Shown here: positions 1 through 11,682 of the stretch, piece after piece
Layout of the letters: each line of letters opens with the position of its first letter
How positions within the stretch are numbered: position 1 is the stretch's first letter
Assembly (NCBI GenBank): GCA_004352715.1
Contig: SCFE01000072.1
Location: 105,566-169,565 of the forward strand
Reading direction: 5' to 3'
DNA: 64,000 nt
DNA from: Hofstenia miamia
Taxonomy: Eukaryota; Xenacoelomorpha; Acoela
Made by a program: the position numbers and the translations under genes
The notes under the pieces: generated by a model
Told to the model about the DNA's origin: nothing
The model's database searches: none
The model's input: the letters and a program-made list of their open reading frames with translations, nothing else

Positions 1-779
1 ATATATATATATATACACACATGAGATAATTTTTTACTAATAATGCAAAAATTTATTATCCATTGTTTTGAATATTAAAAAGAACCAATTCATATATTTT
101 TCATTTATGATATCAATAGAATTAATTAACGATAAATTGTTCCTGGCATTAGAATTCTATTTTAATGTAGACTAAATTCGAAGTTATTTTATTGAAATTC
201 TACAATTTGTTCACATTATTTTGCCAAAATATTTTGTGATTATTTAAGATTCTATAACATTTTACTTCGAACTAGGTCACAGAGATTTCTAACACAAAAA
301 AGTTTGTGATTAATGAATGTTCCAAGAACTTTTGTAGTCTCATTTCTGTCATTTACTTCTTGAGAATATAAAGATATGTAATGAATGATGTCACGATGAG
401 GAATGAAATTAATTAATTTTTGATACATTTATTTTATCCCTTTGTTCTAGTTCACTTCGAGCTACTAAATCGAATGTCTGTGAGGCCAAATGTGAGGGCG
501 CCCGTTTCCCACATTAGCTTTTTCATTTCGTTTTTGAAACAAACCTTAATATAAGGCTTTTTTCATCCCCATCAACAATCACAAATATTTGTTTTTTTTT
601 CATTTTCATCTATTTTTACTGTAGTCAATTTAAAGTTATTATTTAAGATTAAGCAATTGGTGTTTAAAAAATAATGATACTCAAATCTTTAACTGAGTTT
701 ATAATGTTTTAGTTTTAGTATTGGAGTTTACTTGAAGCATATGATTATTAGAGACTGCTAACACCTGCAATGATTTCAG
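1..779. other. AT-rich intergenic DNA, no gene seen
   Basis: The window opens in a (TA)n run (1-15). The rest is AT-rich sequence with no open frame resembling a known protein and no recognisable repeat ends. Confidence 0.6.
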
Positions 780-1165
780 AATAGAAAACGACAAGCTATC
801 AAACATTTTTAGACATCAAAGAATATTACTGTATAACACCACTTTGTGACAAAAGAAGTATATACCTAACTGCAATTAGATCAATCCTTATTTATGGATC
901 TGTTGTTCGGCATCCCAGCAGAGACCAGTGGCGTACGCAGGAGGGACATGGTGGAATGTCCGCCCGTCAGGTTTCCAAATTTGATTTTGACTGGATAAAT
1001 CAAAAAATTTTTCGTAAAAAATTGAACAATTTAAAATCTAGGATCGTGAAATGCATATGTTGGGGTCTATTTTCTCCGAAAATCCTGCGTACGTCCCTGG
1101 CAGAGGCAATATTTTTAGAATTGAAAATTTTCAAAAACGATGTTGGAAGTGATTTTAAATATTAA
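780..1165 (+). pseudogene. Decayed LINE reverse-transcriptase fragment, split by a MITE
   Basis: In one frame, bases about 850-925 read as the post-YADD part of a LINE reverse transcriptase, around the motif I-R-S-I-L-I-Y-G-S, which resembles the usual 'irp-iLeYgs-vW' block. The frame resumes after the MITE at 926-1099 with N-I-F-R-I-E-N-F-Q-K-R, which resembles the 'l..iq.r..R' block downstream of it. Removing the MITE and one copy of its 8-bp duplication keeps the frame open across the junction, so the LINE was there first. Only a short piece survives and stops surround it. The clade cannot be assigned from so little. Confidence 0.5.
926..1099. mobile_element. hAT-type MITE, family A (CAGTGGCGTACGCAGG ends)
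   Basis: This 174-bp element has no coding capacity. Its left end is CAGTGGCGTACGCAGG and its right end is the inverted CCTGCGTACGTCCCTG; the two match at 14 of 16 positions. It is flanked by GCAGAGAC (918-925) and GCAGAGGC (1100-1107), an 8-bp target duplication with one mismatch. CAG/CTG-type termini and an 8-bp duplication are the hAT signature. A second family member lies at 23816-24018. Confidence 0.85.
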
Positions 1166-1357
1166 GGACTATAAGAAGAGATTAATTGTACTGAATTCAA
1201 TGCAATTTCAACTCATTGATCTTTTTCAATTTAATGCTATGTCGACTAATAAGATTGATTTTAATATCTTTGACTATCTTTACCTATATATTCAGTAACA
1301 TGGATTAGAGATCTATAACATAGCCCTTTTCAAGGGCAAGTTTATCAAGAACAGTAA

Positions 1358-1996
1358 AGGGGGTGCCACACGATTAGTCTTTTGACTATAGTAAAAAAAC
1401 TTTTTTGACTATTAGTCAAAAGACTAACCGTGTGGCACCCCAGAAAAGTCAACTTATTGTAATTTTGAAAGAAAATGGGCATTTTGATTTTAAATAACTT
1501 TGCACTTTCATCTTAAATGTCATTAATAAATAAACAATATAATTACAATCGTGGCCATTAAGATAGGCGCAAACAAACAACTTGTCGAAATGGCTTTAGC
1601 GCGTTTTTAAACCCAATTCCTTTGGAGAGAGCTGTTTCGAAGGCTAGTTGATTGCGTAGGTATTTTCTATAAAATTGCAACGTTCTAATTGGGTTAAATG
1701 TTTACATAATTCTTTACATATGCGCTTGTTTATGAGTGTCAATTAGCTCTTCAATACACATTCGTAAGCGTAGAGTATAAGGCCTATTTAATACATCATC
1801 CGAACTGTTCCCCGTCTCCTAAAGTTGAAATGTAATTATAATTGTACATGTATATGCAATGCAATTTACGCAGAAACCTCTTTTGACTATAAGTCAAAAT
1901 CTTTGACTAATAGTCAAATTTTTTTTACTAATAGACAAAAGAATGCAAAACCGCAATTTTGACTATAGTCAAAAGACTAATCGTGTGGCACCCCCT
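1358..1996. mobile_element. TIR element with TAA target duplications (PIF/Harbinger-like)
   Basis: The left end (1358-1392, beginning AGGGGGTGCCACACG) is repeated in perfect inverse for 35 bp at the right end (1962-1996). TAA lies directly outside both ends (1355-1357 and 1997-1999). A three-base TAA duplication is typical of PIF/Harbinger, so the superfamily is an inference from duplication size alone. The 639-bp body encodes no protein. A third, slightly diverged copy of the right terminus lies at about 1409-1441. The palindromic word TTGACTATAGTCAA and variants recur between 1380 and 1980. Confidence 0.8.
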
Positions 1997-2959
1997 TAAA
2001 ACAGAATTTTTCTTTAGCGGTATCATTAAATGCGCAAATTACATTCATTGAAATACAAATATTGATCTCTTTGATGTATCTTAAAAACTTCAAAGGCAAT
2101 TACAAGATTTATTTAAACAACAATTTATTGATTTATATGCATCTAATAATTAGTGTACTCATTTTTTAGTGTGCAATTGTATTATATGCTATTCTAAGAA
2201 TTTCTTTTGTAAGAAATTTTGAGTTTTTTGTTTTTAATTTTTTCAAATAGTGAAATTTGCTGGCTTAATAAGCAATAAAGTATCATTTTTGTATAGTAAT
2301 TTTAGAACAAAAATGCTTATTAATGAAAATATTGAACAAATTTTTAAAAATTTTTTGCTACCTGCCCTAAATTTAATAGTTTACACGACATGACAACCTT
2401 GGAATATGGCCATTGGAAATTCCAGAAAGATCAAGTTACAGAAATAAATTGCAAAAATACTGGTTGTTATATAATAAGCATCCAAGTCTACATTTCAGTT
2501 TTCGGTCATTATTCGAAACATTTATAATTAATTTTTGTAATTTATCGACAAATATGATCAATTAATATATATTTCATTATTGATCAAGAATTAATTTGAT
2601 TGGGATTTACAATTAATCAATACAGCAATGGTTTTTAAAACCCTACAGTCTACAAATAAAATATACAAAGGATCAAAGAGACAAACAATGATGATTGCTA
2701 CTTCAATATTTTGGAAAAAGTTCTGCCGAACTTATTTGAGGATTATTCCAAAAAACTTATATGCTTTTTAAGCTATGAAATACATCAATTGTTTAAATGG
2801 GGTCAGGCCGGCTATGGATTGACCCGGTCCATGTGGGTTTGGGATAAGCCGGACCAAAAAAATATTCATTTTGACCTTGGGCGGCATAGACGTTTGACAA
2901 GGTTTCCCATGCACTGTACCAAAGAAGCTATGGGCTATTGGCATATGTGGTAAACTTCT
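1997..2959. other. Intergenic DNA, no gene
   Basis: AT-rich sequence. A small GC-rich island at about 2800-2900 (containing CAGGCCGGC, GACCCGG and AAGCCGGACC) has the flavour of the GC-word ends of the hAT MITEs elsewhere in the window, but I found no partner end or target duplication. Confidence 0.4.
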
Positions 2960-3420
2960 TTTTTTTGCATTTTCATTAATGACTTGCCATCTGAAATTAT
3001 GAACTCCTTGACATATATGTTTGCTGATTATGTAAAATAAACTTCGTTTATTATAGACGACATCAGCACGCTTTTGACCTTGAAGAATTTGTACATTAAT
3101 ACCATGAAGTCGCAGAAAATCTGATTCAAAACTTCACACAAGTGTGAAATAAATGGAGAAGCTGTTCTTAGAGTTTCCTACGTTAAGTACTTTATATAGA
3201 AAAAGTCTTTATATAGAAAAACGTTTGAAATTGTACAATCATGTAAATGAGCTTATCAAGATAATAAATTACATTATCCGAGGGTTGTCCAATGTAATAG
3301 GTTTTCTTGACTACAATAACAGGGTATCTATTTTTCGGACTTACATTTTTCTCATCTACCCGTATTCTTCTGAAGTGTGGGCTCCTGGTTTGTCGATTCT
3401 AGACGGAAGAAACTCTGTGA
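2960..3420 (+). pseudogene. Decayed LINE reverse-transcriptase fragment
   Basis: Bases about 2966-3036 translate to F-C-I-F-I-N-D-L-P-S-E-I and then Y-M-F-A-D-Y, which resembles the LINE block 'lf.iFINDLP......FADD' around the catalytic aspartates; the second Asp of FADD is changed to Tyr. About 200 bases on, another frame reads G-F-L-D-Y-N-N-R, T-Y-I-F-L-I-Y-P-Y-S-S-E-V-W-A-P, resembling the downstream 'gfi.R......lY..lV.p.leY.s.vW.P' block. Frameshifts and stops make it non-functional. Confidence 0.6.
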
Positions 3421-5683
3421 CCTATAAGGTTATATGCGAATCTGTCACACATCCCAGAATCAGTAGTGTATATAGAGATAGTGAAGTCGTCGTTTACTAA
3501 TCTAGACACCCTCTCAATTTTAATTCATCAACAGGCTGACAACGTCAATCGTCACACGTCAAACACATACAATATTACTCTTTCCCAGGGAATATATGTT
3601 AAATTTACTACTTTTCATTGACGTGCTACATTGTTTTGCAAGCACTTATAACCTCACTGGTACTGCTTGTATTTCCAACTATAGTGGACTAAGACTAGAT
3701 TCTCTAGTAATTGATTAATTGACCTTTTTACTTTAGCTAAGAAGTTTACAATTATATCGAATTTATATCCGTATTATGTCGTCCAACAGGTTAGTTAATA
3801 ACTTCTTAATTAAGCTGCAACCTTATTAATACCAATGGCTATATCTGATAAGCAATTCCGCTGATATATGTATTTTTCCAGCCTTGGGAAAATTCACTAC
3901 AATCTATTTAGTACCAAACTGCTTTCACATTTACTATAAGTTTAAACTATTTCAAAACTATGGATAAATTTTGTTTTGATGCTAACCTTCTGCGTATTTT
4001 GGTAAATGGTATATGTTGTAACAGTTTACTGATATAATGTCAAAATTAAACACTCATATCTATAGGCTATTTAAATAAGTGAAGCGAATCAAAATTTTAC
4101 TTAGTGTCAAAATATTTATTTCCAAAACATATACTTTATCTATAATTCAAGCGGAAATGCCATTTACACATACTATTTAATCTATAATTCTCTGCAAAAA
4201 ACAACTCCTGAGAACTTGAATCAAAACATATAAACAAGGTAACTTGCGAGATTTGCAATGAGAATTTTAAATAGACTTTACCTAAAATTCTGGCCCACTC
4301 TTTCTTTCATAGGTAACCAATGAAACACACGTCAAACTTCTTCTCCACTTCTTGAGAGATCTACGCTGCAAGCGCCGCTCTGCGTTTTCTTGAACACTAT
4401 CTTCTTAGATAGAAAGTTTTACTCAAATTAAAACTTCTGATTTTTAAAGAGCTCTCCTAGCTTTGTTTTAGGAATCGCTTTCCCCCTCTGTTTTCTTCTA
4501 GCTTCGTTTTCTGCGTCTCGACTTATTGGTGGTGTTCGACTAACGTTCGACTTCTATTATTTGGTCATTCCAACTTTCTCAGCTGTTGTTGTGACTCTGC
4601 ACCACCTTAGCTTCCTTGTGTATCTGGTGGCCGTTCTACCACTTGAAAATATTATGGCCTGTTCAGGGACTTTTTTGATATTTTACCTCATCTTCCATTG
4701 ATTGGCTGAAGGTCTTGTACATTGACGAATCATATTTAGGTATTGAAAATACCGTGCGTCTCCTCTAGTCTCTTAAAGTAGCAAGGTATCAATGGAGCTT
4801 AAGCCAATAATCCCGAGGGTCGTTTTTTTATCAATCGTTTAACTTCATTTTAGAAATAGCTCATAACAAATGCAAACTCAGCATTTGAGGTGGTGTAATG
4901 TTTACTTAGATTAAGTAATGTTGCGAAATTCTTTATTCTGGCCTCTAGTCTTACGCCATAGCTCATTAAATTTGATCAGTTTGGATTATTTTTGGGAATT
5001 GTTTAAATGCCACCAACTAACATGAATTCTTGCTTCCAGACTTGACGTAGCAGTAGCAGACACTGAAATGTGAGATACGTGAATCTGTATATTTTTAGGG
5101 TTGGGGTTAGGGTCAAATCCTCGTGAATTAAATATAGCACTACAAATTAATGAGGAAACTACTCACGGAAACTTTCCGAATTCTACAATGTACTGTACAT
5201 TGAAATTTTCAAGAACTAAATTTAAATCTAATCAGTGGTGCATTTAATGGGTATGAGGAATGTCCCCCTTCTGGGTTTCAACGTTGATTATTTTAGTTTT
5301 TAATCAAAAAATTTAAAAATTTGAGAACGAATGACGTAAGATGCTTATTAACGACGAATTTTGGCAATATTTTAACACTTTTTGAAGGATATTCCACGTA
5401 AAAAAATACTAAACTTGATCAAAATTTAGTTTACCCTCATCAGAAATTCGTGGATACGATCCCGAATCTAACACTTACATGCATATTAAAATCATAGACA
5501 ATAAATTTTATGACATATCATTTGACAATCTATACGAAAATCGCCATCACGGTGCATTTATCCAAAACCAGTATAAAGAAAATACTGTTTTTTATATTAT
5601 GTACGATTTTAGCTATGAATTTATTACAAAACAGAAAGAAGCAACGATTCTCCAAAAACAACAATGATTAAATTAGTGTAGAT
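3421..5683. other. Intergenic DNA with minor repeat traces
   Basis: No gene recognised. Position 5233 starts a stretch (CAGTGGTGCATTTAATGGG) similar to the left end of MITE family A, but its right end could not be placed. Bases 5095-5112 read as three telomere-like units (TTAGGG TTGGGG TTAGGG), too few to mean much. The short open frame at 5479-5667 has no family resemblance. Confidence 0.4.
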
Positions 5684-6343
5684 CAGACTTGTCAACGAGC
5701 CGAGCCGAGCTTGAGTGTACAATTTGATATACAACGAGCCCAAAACGAGCCTTTAATAGACCAAGCCAATTTATAGTTCTGCTTTTCAATTTGCTTTTGC
5801 AGATTTGTTTTATTTTTTATTCAATATATTTTCTATCATGCTTTAGGGATAAGAAATGAAGTGAAGTAATTCACAAAATCGCAGGTCTGATCAGGGGCGA
5901 CAAGGATTTGATACAAAGGGGATTTTCTGGGGCGGTCTTCGCAACAGTGCCAAAGCTTGCACATGCCATTACGAGACACCTACGGTGCACGGAGTGAGAC
6001 CGTATGTTTTCAGAGCAGAAAGCTCTCAATCGTCATGTCAGAGATGACCATACGCAGATCTCCAATAGTCGAAAAGTCGTTCAAGAGTAAAGGTTTTTTA
6101 TTTCCCAACCTTTTAGAGCATGTAGAGACAGGCAAAATAGGAAGCTCAAAGGCTTCATCTGTCAATCGAGGGTGTTGATGGCCAAACCTGTATCCTACCC
6201 TTTTCTTGCCAGGGCTTTTGGACCAGGTCTGGTCGGTGGCATCCAAGTTTTAGCGTTCAGTTAGGAGCCNAGCCGATTTTACACAAAATTTAAACGAGAC
6301 GAGCCGAGCCGAGCTTGGAAATGTCGGCTCGTTGACAAGTCTG
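5684..6343. mobile_element. hAT-type MITE, family B (GAGCC-rich), copy 1
   Basis: The left end CAGACTTGTCAACGAGCC is mirrored by GGCTCGTTGACAAGTCTG at the right end. The flanks GTGTAGAT (5676-5683) and ATGTAGAT (6344-6351) form an 8-bp target duplication with one mismatch. Just inside each end the word GAGCC/CCGAG is iterated. The interior shares the 'ttatagttctgct' block with copies 3 and 4 (copy 2 has a close variant). Its middle is replaced by about 380 bp of unrelated sequence (5885-6262). Confidence 0.9.
5885..6262. other. Foreign GC-richer segment inside MITE copy 1
   Basis: This segment interrupts the family B MITE: sister copies have about 110 bp of AT-rich sequence at the same place. 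It is richer in GC and CpG than its surroundings and has a 78-codon open frame on the minus strand (6246-6010). I do not recognise that frame or any element ends. It could be a captured exon or a fragment of another repeat. Confidence 0.45.
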
Positions 6344-6664
6344 ATGTAGATATTTTGTACCATAATTTTCTACAATGTATCATGTGTAAAGATATATTTT
6401 TTCAAAGTAGGTATTCGGTTTGCACAAACCCTTCACATGTTTGCTACGGATTCTAGTCAAAAGATAAAATGAAGTACAAACTTAACAGCCATTATCACTT
6501 TCACTCTGCATATACATGTCGGAATAGGCTTTATACTATTTTTAATATTTTGAATTGGAAGTTGAATGAATAGTTTTCAAGTGTCTCTACTTTTGAAATT
6601 TAACGTAGCCGTTTTCCTTTTTGTTTAAAAAAAAATTTAAGTGATATTTTTAGAACCAGTCCTA

Positions 6665-8044
6665 ATGAATAAGGTGAGATACACCGCAATTTTTCTAACA
6701 GTAATCAGCACGTTCTTCGCTTACATCTGTCGGAACAGTCTATACATTAGTATTATAGTGATGGTAGAACAACCTCAGATCATGCCGAAAAATTCAACCC
6801 TTAGCAAAAACGAAAATTGTATTTTAAAGCATTATACAAATGCTGTGGTATCAAAAAATGAAACTACCTTTAAAGCGCCATTTGAATGGTCCTTATTTGA
6901 AGTTAACTTAATCATTAGTGCATATTATTATTCTTATGCAATTCTATTGATTCCATGTGGAATTTTAGCCGAAGTAATGCATCCACTGGGGACATTCTAC
7001 ATTTCAAGATTATTGCATGCAACTTTAGCATGCTTGACACCATTTGCGAGTTATTGTGGCCCATATTATGTGGTTGTTTTACGTTTGGTGATGGGCCTAA
7101 CAGGCGCTTTATCACTGACCTTTGCAACCGCAATAATAAAGCGGATTACTGCGGCTAATGAGTTGACAGTCGTCTCAAATGCAACTGTTGTTTTTATGGG
7201 ATTAGGCGCGTTAGTTGCACCAATATTTTCGGGTTGGATCTGTTCATTGGGAAAGGAAGCGAATTTTTGGAATATTGTGTTTTATGCTTCAGGGGGATTA
7301 GAATTGATCTACTTAGTAGTTTTTTACATATTTGATAAGAAATACTCCTTTTTGCTCCAGTCTATCAATTTTGGAAGAGAAGAAAAAATTCAAACAAAAA
7401 AAGAAACACCAGCAACAAAACTTTTCTTTGATTGGAAGATCTACGCATTCTCTTTTTGCTCATTGACATTGGGCATGGTGCACTCTTTTCTTGTACTAAA
7501 TCTCCCTCACTACTTCAAATCAGCTCTAAATTCTGAAATATTAGAAAATGGTTTATTCAATTCTATTCCTTCGGTTTTGAATGCAGCTGCTCCTTTGATT
7601 ACCAGCATTTCGATAACTTTTATAGTTCACACGTATCAATGGAAACCACTAACTGTTAACTGTACAATGTACAATTCCACTGTACCTCTAATCCTGATCA
7701 CTTCCTTCCTGACACACTACATAGATTGCAATGAAATGATAGCAATCACGATTTTCTCTTTCTGGGCAATTTTGTCATACATTGGGTTTACAAATCTTAC
7801 ATCAATTCTAATATTTGAATCTGAGCATCTGGCTTTGGTGTTAAGCATCATAAATTCGTCTGCATGTGCTGGAGGATCTCTTACTCCATTCGTTGTTCAA
7901 TATTTTACCAAAAGTAATGTATACGATGCATCAAATTGGGAATCTGCTTTTATTGCAATGGGATGGATAACATTTTCATCTGTAGTTGTAATCAATATTG
8001 TTTATTTCTCAAAAAATGTGCCTGAAAAAATTTCCAGAGCATAA
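6665..8044 (+). CDS. SLC17-type major facilitator transporter (sialin/VGLUT/phosphate-cotransporter-like)
   Basis: The predicted 459-aa polytopic membrane protein probably carries organic anions or phosphate across the plasma, lysosomal or vesicle membrane. Visible features: an R-Y pair before TM1 and C-R-N-S-L-Y at its end, matching the family 'R-v-N-L-S'; a luminal loop with N-S-T and N-E-T glycosylation sequons; an aromatic W-S-L-F before TM2; and Y-S-Y-A-I-L-L-I-P-C-G-I-L-A-E in TM2, close to the SLC17 signature 'ygY..tqiPgG.LAe'. R-L-V-M-G-L-T-G-A stands where most members have 'R-x-x-x-G-x-x-E-G', so the family acidic residue is missing. About 11-12 hydrophobic segments follow, ending after 'NVPEKISRA'. 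I chose the ATG at 6665; upstream in-frame sequence has only a GTG. A candidate splice acceptor (TATTTTTAG, ending 6652) suggests an upstream 5' UTR exon. Family assignment is firm, substrate unknown. Confidence 0.85.
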   Translation: MNKVRYTAIFLTVISTFFAYICRNSLYISIIVMVEQPQIMPKNSTLSKNENCILKHYTNAVVSKNETTFKAPFEWSLFEVNLIISAYYYSYAILLIPCGILAEVMHPLGTFYISRLLHATLACLTPFASYCGPYYVVVLRLVMGLTGALSLTFATAIIKRITAANELTVVSNATVVFMGLGALVAPIFSGWICSLGKEANFWNIVFYASGGLELIYLVVFYIFDKKYSFLLQSINFGREEKIQTKKETPATKLFFDWKIYAFSFCSLTLGMVHSFLVLNLPHYFKSALNSEILENGLFNSIPSVLNAAAPLITSISITFIVHTYQWKPLTVNCTMYNSTVPLILITSFLTHYIDCNEMIAITIFSFWAILSYIGFTNLTSILIFESEHLALVLSIINSSACAGGSLTPFVVQYFTKSNVYDASNWESAFIAMGWITFSSVVVINIVYFSKNVPEKISRA

Positions 8045-8211
8045 TGTTATTAATGATAAAATTGTATAATATTATTTTCGAATTTTGTATCCAAACACAG
8101 TGACAAATCTGTAAATTAGCCATGATTTATCTTCGTTTGATATATGTTGACGGTGGTGCATATGCTTGCCTATATTTTTATTCAAGCTAGCAAAAGTGTA
8201 GCACAAATATA

Positions 8212-8249
<38 letters not shown>

Positions 8250-11200
8250 CAATAGAAATTTGGTGAAAGCTTATGCATTTGATTGAGAAGCAGTTGCGAT
8301 CCCGAATTTCCAGTAATTGATTAAACTTTGGAATATCAGTCAGTTTAATGCAAATTGTGTGCCGACATTTTTAACTCAATGATTTCGGCAACACCAAACT
8401 AGACCAACTCCCTCTAGATGGCGTTACGCATCATAATTTATTTCATTCTGCAAGAAATTAGTAAGCTATTTCTGAGACATTTCCGCATAGCGCCTTTACG
8501 TACTACATCCAGGCTAAGATTTGTTAGAAGTATCTGTATGCTTATTCTCTAAATTGAGGATTTATTTGCAAGGCAAAAAATCTCCCAAGAAGTGCCAAAT
8601 ATGTTACTTTCTGTCTTGCTTTATATACATATTCAATCAAAACTAGAATTGTAACAATTTTTTTTCAATGTAGGCTAGGTCTCTGCGAATGGACAAATAT
8701 TAAGTTCGAATCGAGTCAAATCGAGTATGTAACCTGATTTGCAAATCGTATTGAATCGAAACATGCTGGAATTTTAAATTTTTGAATAAATACCCAAGCA
8801 ATGAACTACATACCCATATGACCTACATAGTTGATTGATACCAATATTCTCATGATTTCAATGGTCAACTGCAAATATTCATTTGGGGCCTATTGTAGGG
8901 TGGCTTTCGGCCTACTTCGCAAAATACTTTGAAATGCTTGTCAATAGCAATGAAATTACTGCAATATATTTAAGTGACCTTTTCATTGATTAAATGGTAT
9001 CTACTTCAGCACCCTCATATATTGCATGTTTCCAAACAATTTCAACCTAGTCTTGTCACAATTGTGTCTCTTCTCTAAAAGATTCTCCGATAAAAATTTT
9101 GTGATTTCTCTTAGGAGAACATAATAAATTTGTAGCATAAATTAACAATCAAATTTTTTTTCATAATTAAATTCGTTGTTAATTTTGAACAATTTAGATC
9201 ACTTCACCTATTAGATTTTGGTCGCAAGTGAACTTTTTTCAATTTTTTATTTTGAAAAACAAGTTTAACAAGGTATTTCGAATAATTATTGTCCTAGAGC
9301 GGAGTATTGTGTAATTCTATTCTCAAATTACATACATTTTCATTGTTTTATTTCGCATATTGTAGCCAATTTCTAAGAATTTGCATTAGATATTTTCAAA
9401 CGATGTTTTATTAGCATTTTTATGCTTATCAGCTTTAATTCTAGATTAAAAAGTTATTTGTAGAGAAATTTTTTCAACTCTTTTGGGATAGATATATTAC
9501 TTATCCTTAAATTATCTTGTAGGTGAAGAGTTGGAAGCAATTATGTTTAAAATATATAAATTATTTAATATTCCACAGTAGTAACAAAAGTATATAATGA
9601 CTTAAATCAGGAGATGCTATTTCTGCTTATATATTGTAAAAAATTGCATTCCTAAGAATAAATAATAACGATTGTCAATTTATTATATATTACATGTATT
9701 TGTTTTTTAGTTTTGGCCTTTCGCTAAGGAATTTAATTTTTTGATTAAGCCAGATCCGATCTCGAATGGGATCGGGCTAGGGTATAAAAGTTAGATTGAT
9801 TGCACAAAAGTTGGTAATGTTAATTAACAATCGATATCAGATGGATTCAAATAATACTAATGAAGGTATATATTTACCCCATCAGACAGTTTAGATAACT
9901 ATGACAAATTGAGTGGATATGCGCATGTTTTATCATTAGATAGAAATACAGACATAATTTTAGTTTTATCATTTTGTTTGTTTAATATTATTAAATGGAA
10001 TCTTGTTTCAGTGTTGCAGGTGCTGCCACCACAAGACCAGTATTCACAATATGTATGCCTATGGGCAATAAAATGATTTGAATTGTTTTTAATTAAGTTT
10101 ACATAATATGCATTTATTTTGAAATAGACAGAATAGATAACATATTGCAAACCGATTTCATAGTAAGGCGAATTTAGGTTTTTCATGTCTTTTCCTACCT
10201 CTTGGGAGTAATGAGATTTATGTATCAGTTGACACCCTAAGAGGTGATTTCAGAGGTTGGTATTGCATTTCCAAAAAAAATGTCTATATTGAAAATATGA
10301 AAGCAGAGTGCGTGCATTGTTGAATTAAACTTGCAAATGTTAATATATGAGAAAAAATTGAATACCGGTTTCCAATCAAAGTTTTAAAAATGGTCATTTT
10401 CACTTATTCCAATTGCCTATGTTTTACTGCATTATAATTTTTCTTTGAATTTTAAATATATTACAGGTGCAATATAAAAAACTTCATACATATACACCAT
10501 AAATTGCAACATGCATTTGCTTAAAAGCGTATTGATGATGAATTTTTAATATGTATTTTTGTTTTTATGCATATAACAAAAATATTTATGTTTTAGGGCA
10601 TAATTCAATTGTTACTGTTAATATTTTTTCTACTATTTCAATATTATTTTTAATTTTTGTACATTTTTCTTTCTACGCGTATTTAAAGTTGATTTAATAT
10701 ACATTTTGCCGCGTAACTTATATTTATATATATTTTTGAATTCACTTTGCATGTCTTAATTGACGTCATAGCGTGTTTTCTGTTAGCTGGTCAAGCAGTA
10801 ACAGAATTTTATTTTCACTGTTACATCAATGTGACTCAGGTAACGAAGATGTATTTTTCTATTGAAATATGTCCAGTGTGAGTTTTCAGTGGGCTCATCA
10901 ATGCGTCAGAAAATAAATTTTCAGAAATTATTTTTTCTTTGATATGCGATCAAAAACCATTCGGTAACGGAATTTCATGAAGTTACATCACTTTTTCAGG
11001 TTTATGCCATACACATAATATCTTACTGTTCCTCTATGAAAATGCGTACAAGGTAAATGTTATTTTGCTTTAGATTTAGTAGACTATGTCATCACCAAAT
11101 ATTGTCGTTGTGGAAAGAATAATTCTTGTAAAAATTAGGAAAATTATTGGTGCTATGTAAAAACAGAATTTCAATTGTTAATCAGGTCCTAAAATACGAA

Positions 11201-11682
11201 ATTGTTCTATTTTCTAGCCATTGCCTGCTTTTATTCTTCATCATTAACTTTTTGGCACATTGCTTTAGAGAAAAAAAATATATATACATATATGTATATA
11301 TATATATATAATTACTAATAAACACCTGCAGATTTTATATCTATAGAGAAATAGATTCCCACCCAAAGACATTGTTGAAATTCCAGATCTAGAATAAAAT
11401 GATTAATAAATGAAAAATTCTAACATTGATTACAATTGAACAGCTGTAGGTGGAATAAAAATGAGATGCTCTGCAAACTACAGAATTTGAGATTTTTAGA
11501 AATATGAAGGTGAAAAAATTTACTTAGATTCTATTTTTCGCTCAACATGTTAACTATCGCTTGACCAAGCCCGTACGAGTCCTGAAAATTTCGTGAATGC
11601 CGCACCCAAATTTAAAGCTTTCAAAAGTCAAGCTATCATTTTCTAAGGTTGATTTAAATATGTCCCACGATTACCCTGAAAT
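8045..11682. other. Intergenic DNA with (TA)n microsatellites
   Basis: No gene is supported. (TA)n tracts lie at about 8217-8247 and 11277-11310. A TATA-like GGTATAAAAG at about 9779 has no gene downstream that I can recognise. Confidence 0.5.

Noticed and set aside
5095-5112. Interstitial telomere-like TTAGGG/TTGGGG units
   Set aside because: Only three imperfect units, expected by chance in 64 kb.
9779-9790. TATA-box-like GGTATAAAAG
   Set aside because: No gene or transcript signal downstream in the next kilobases.
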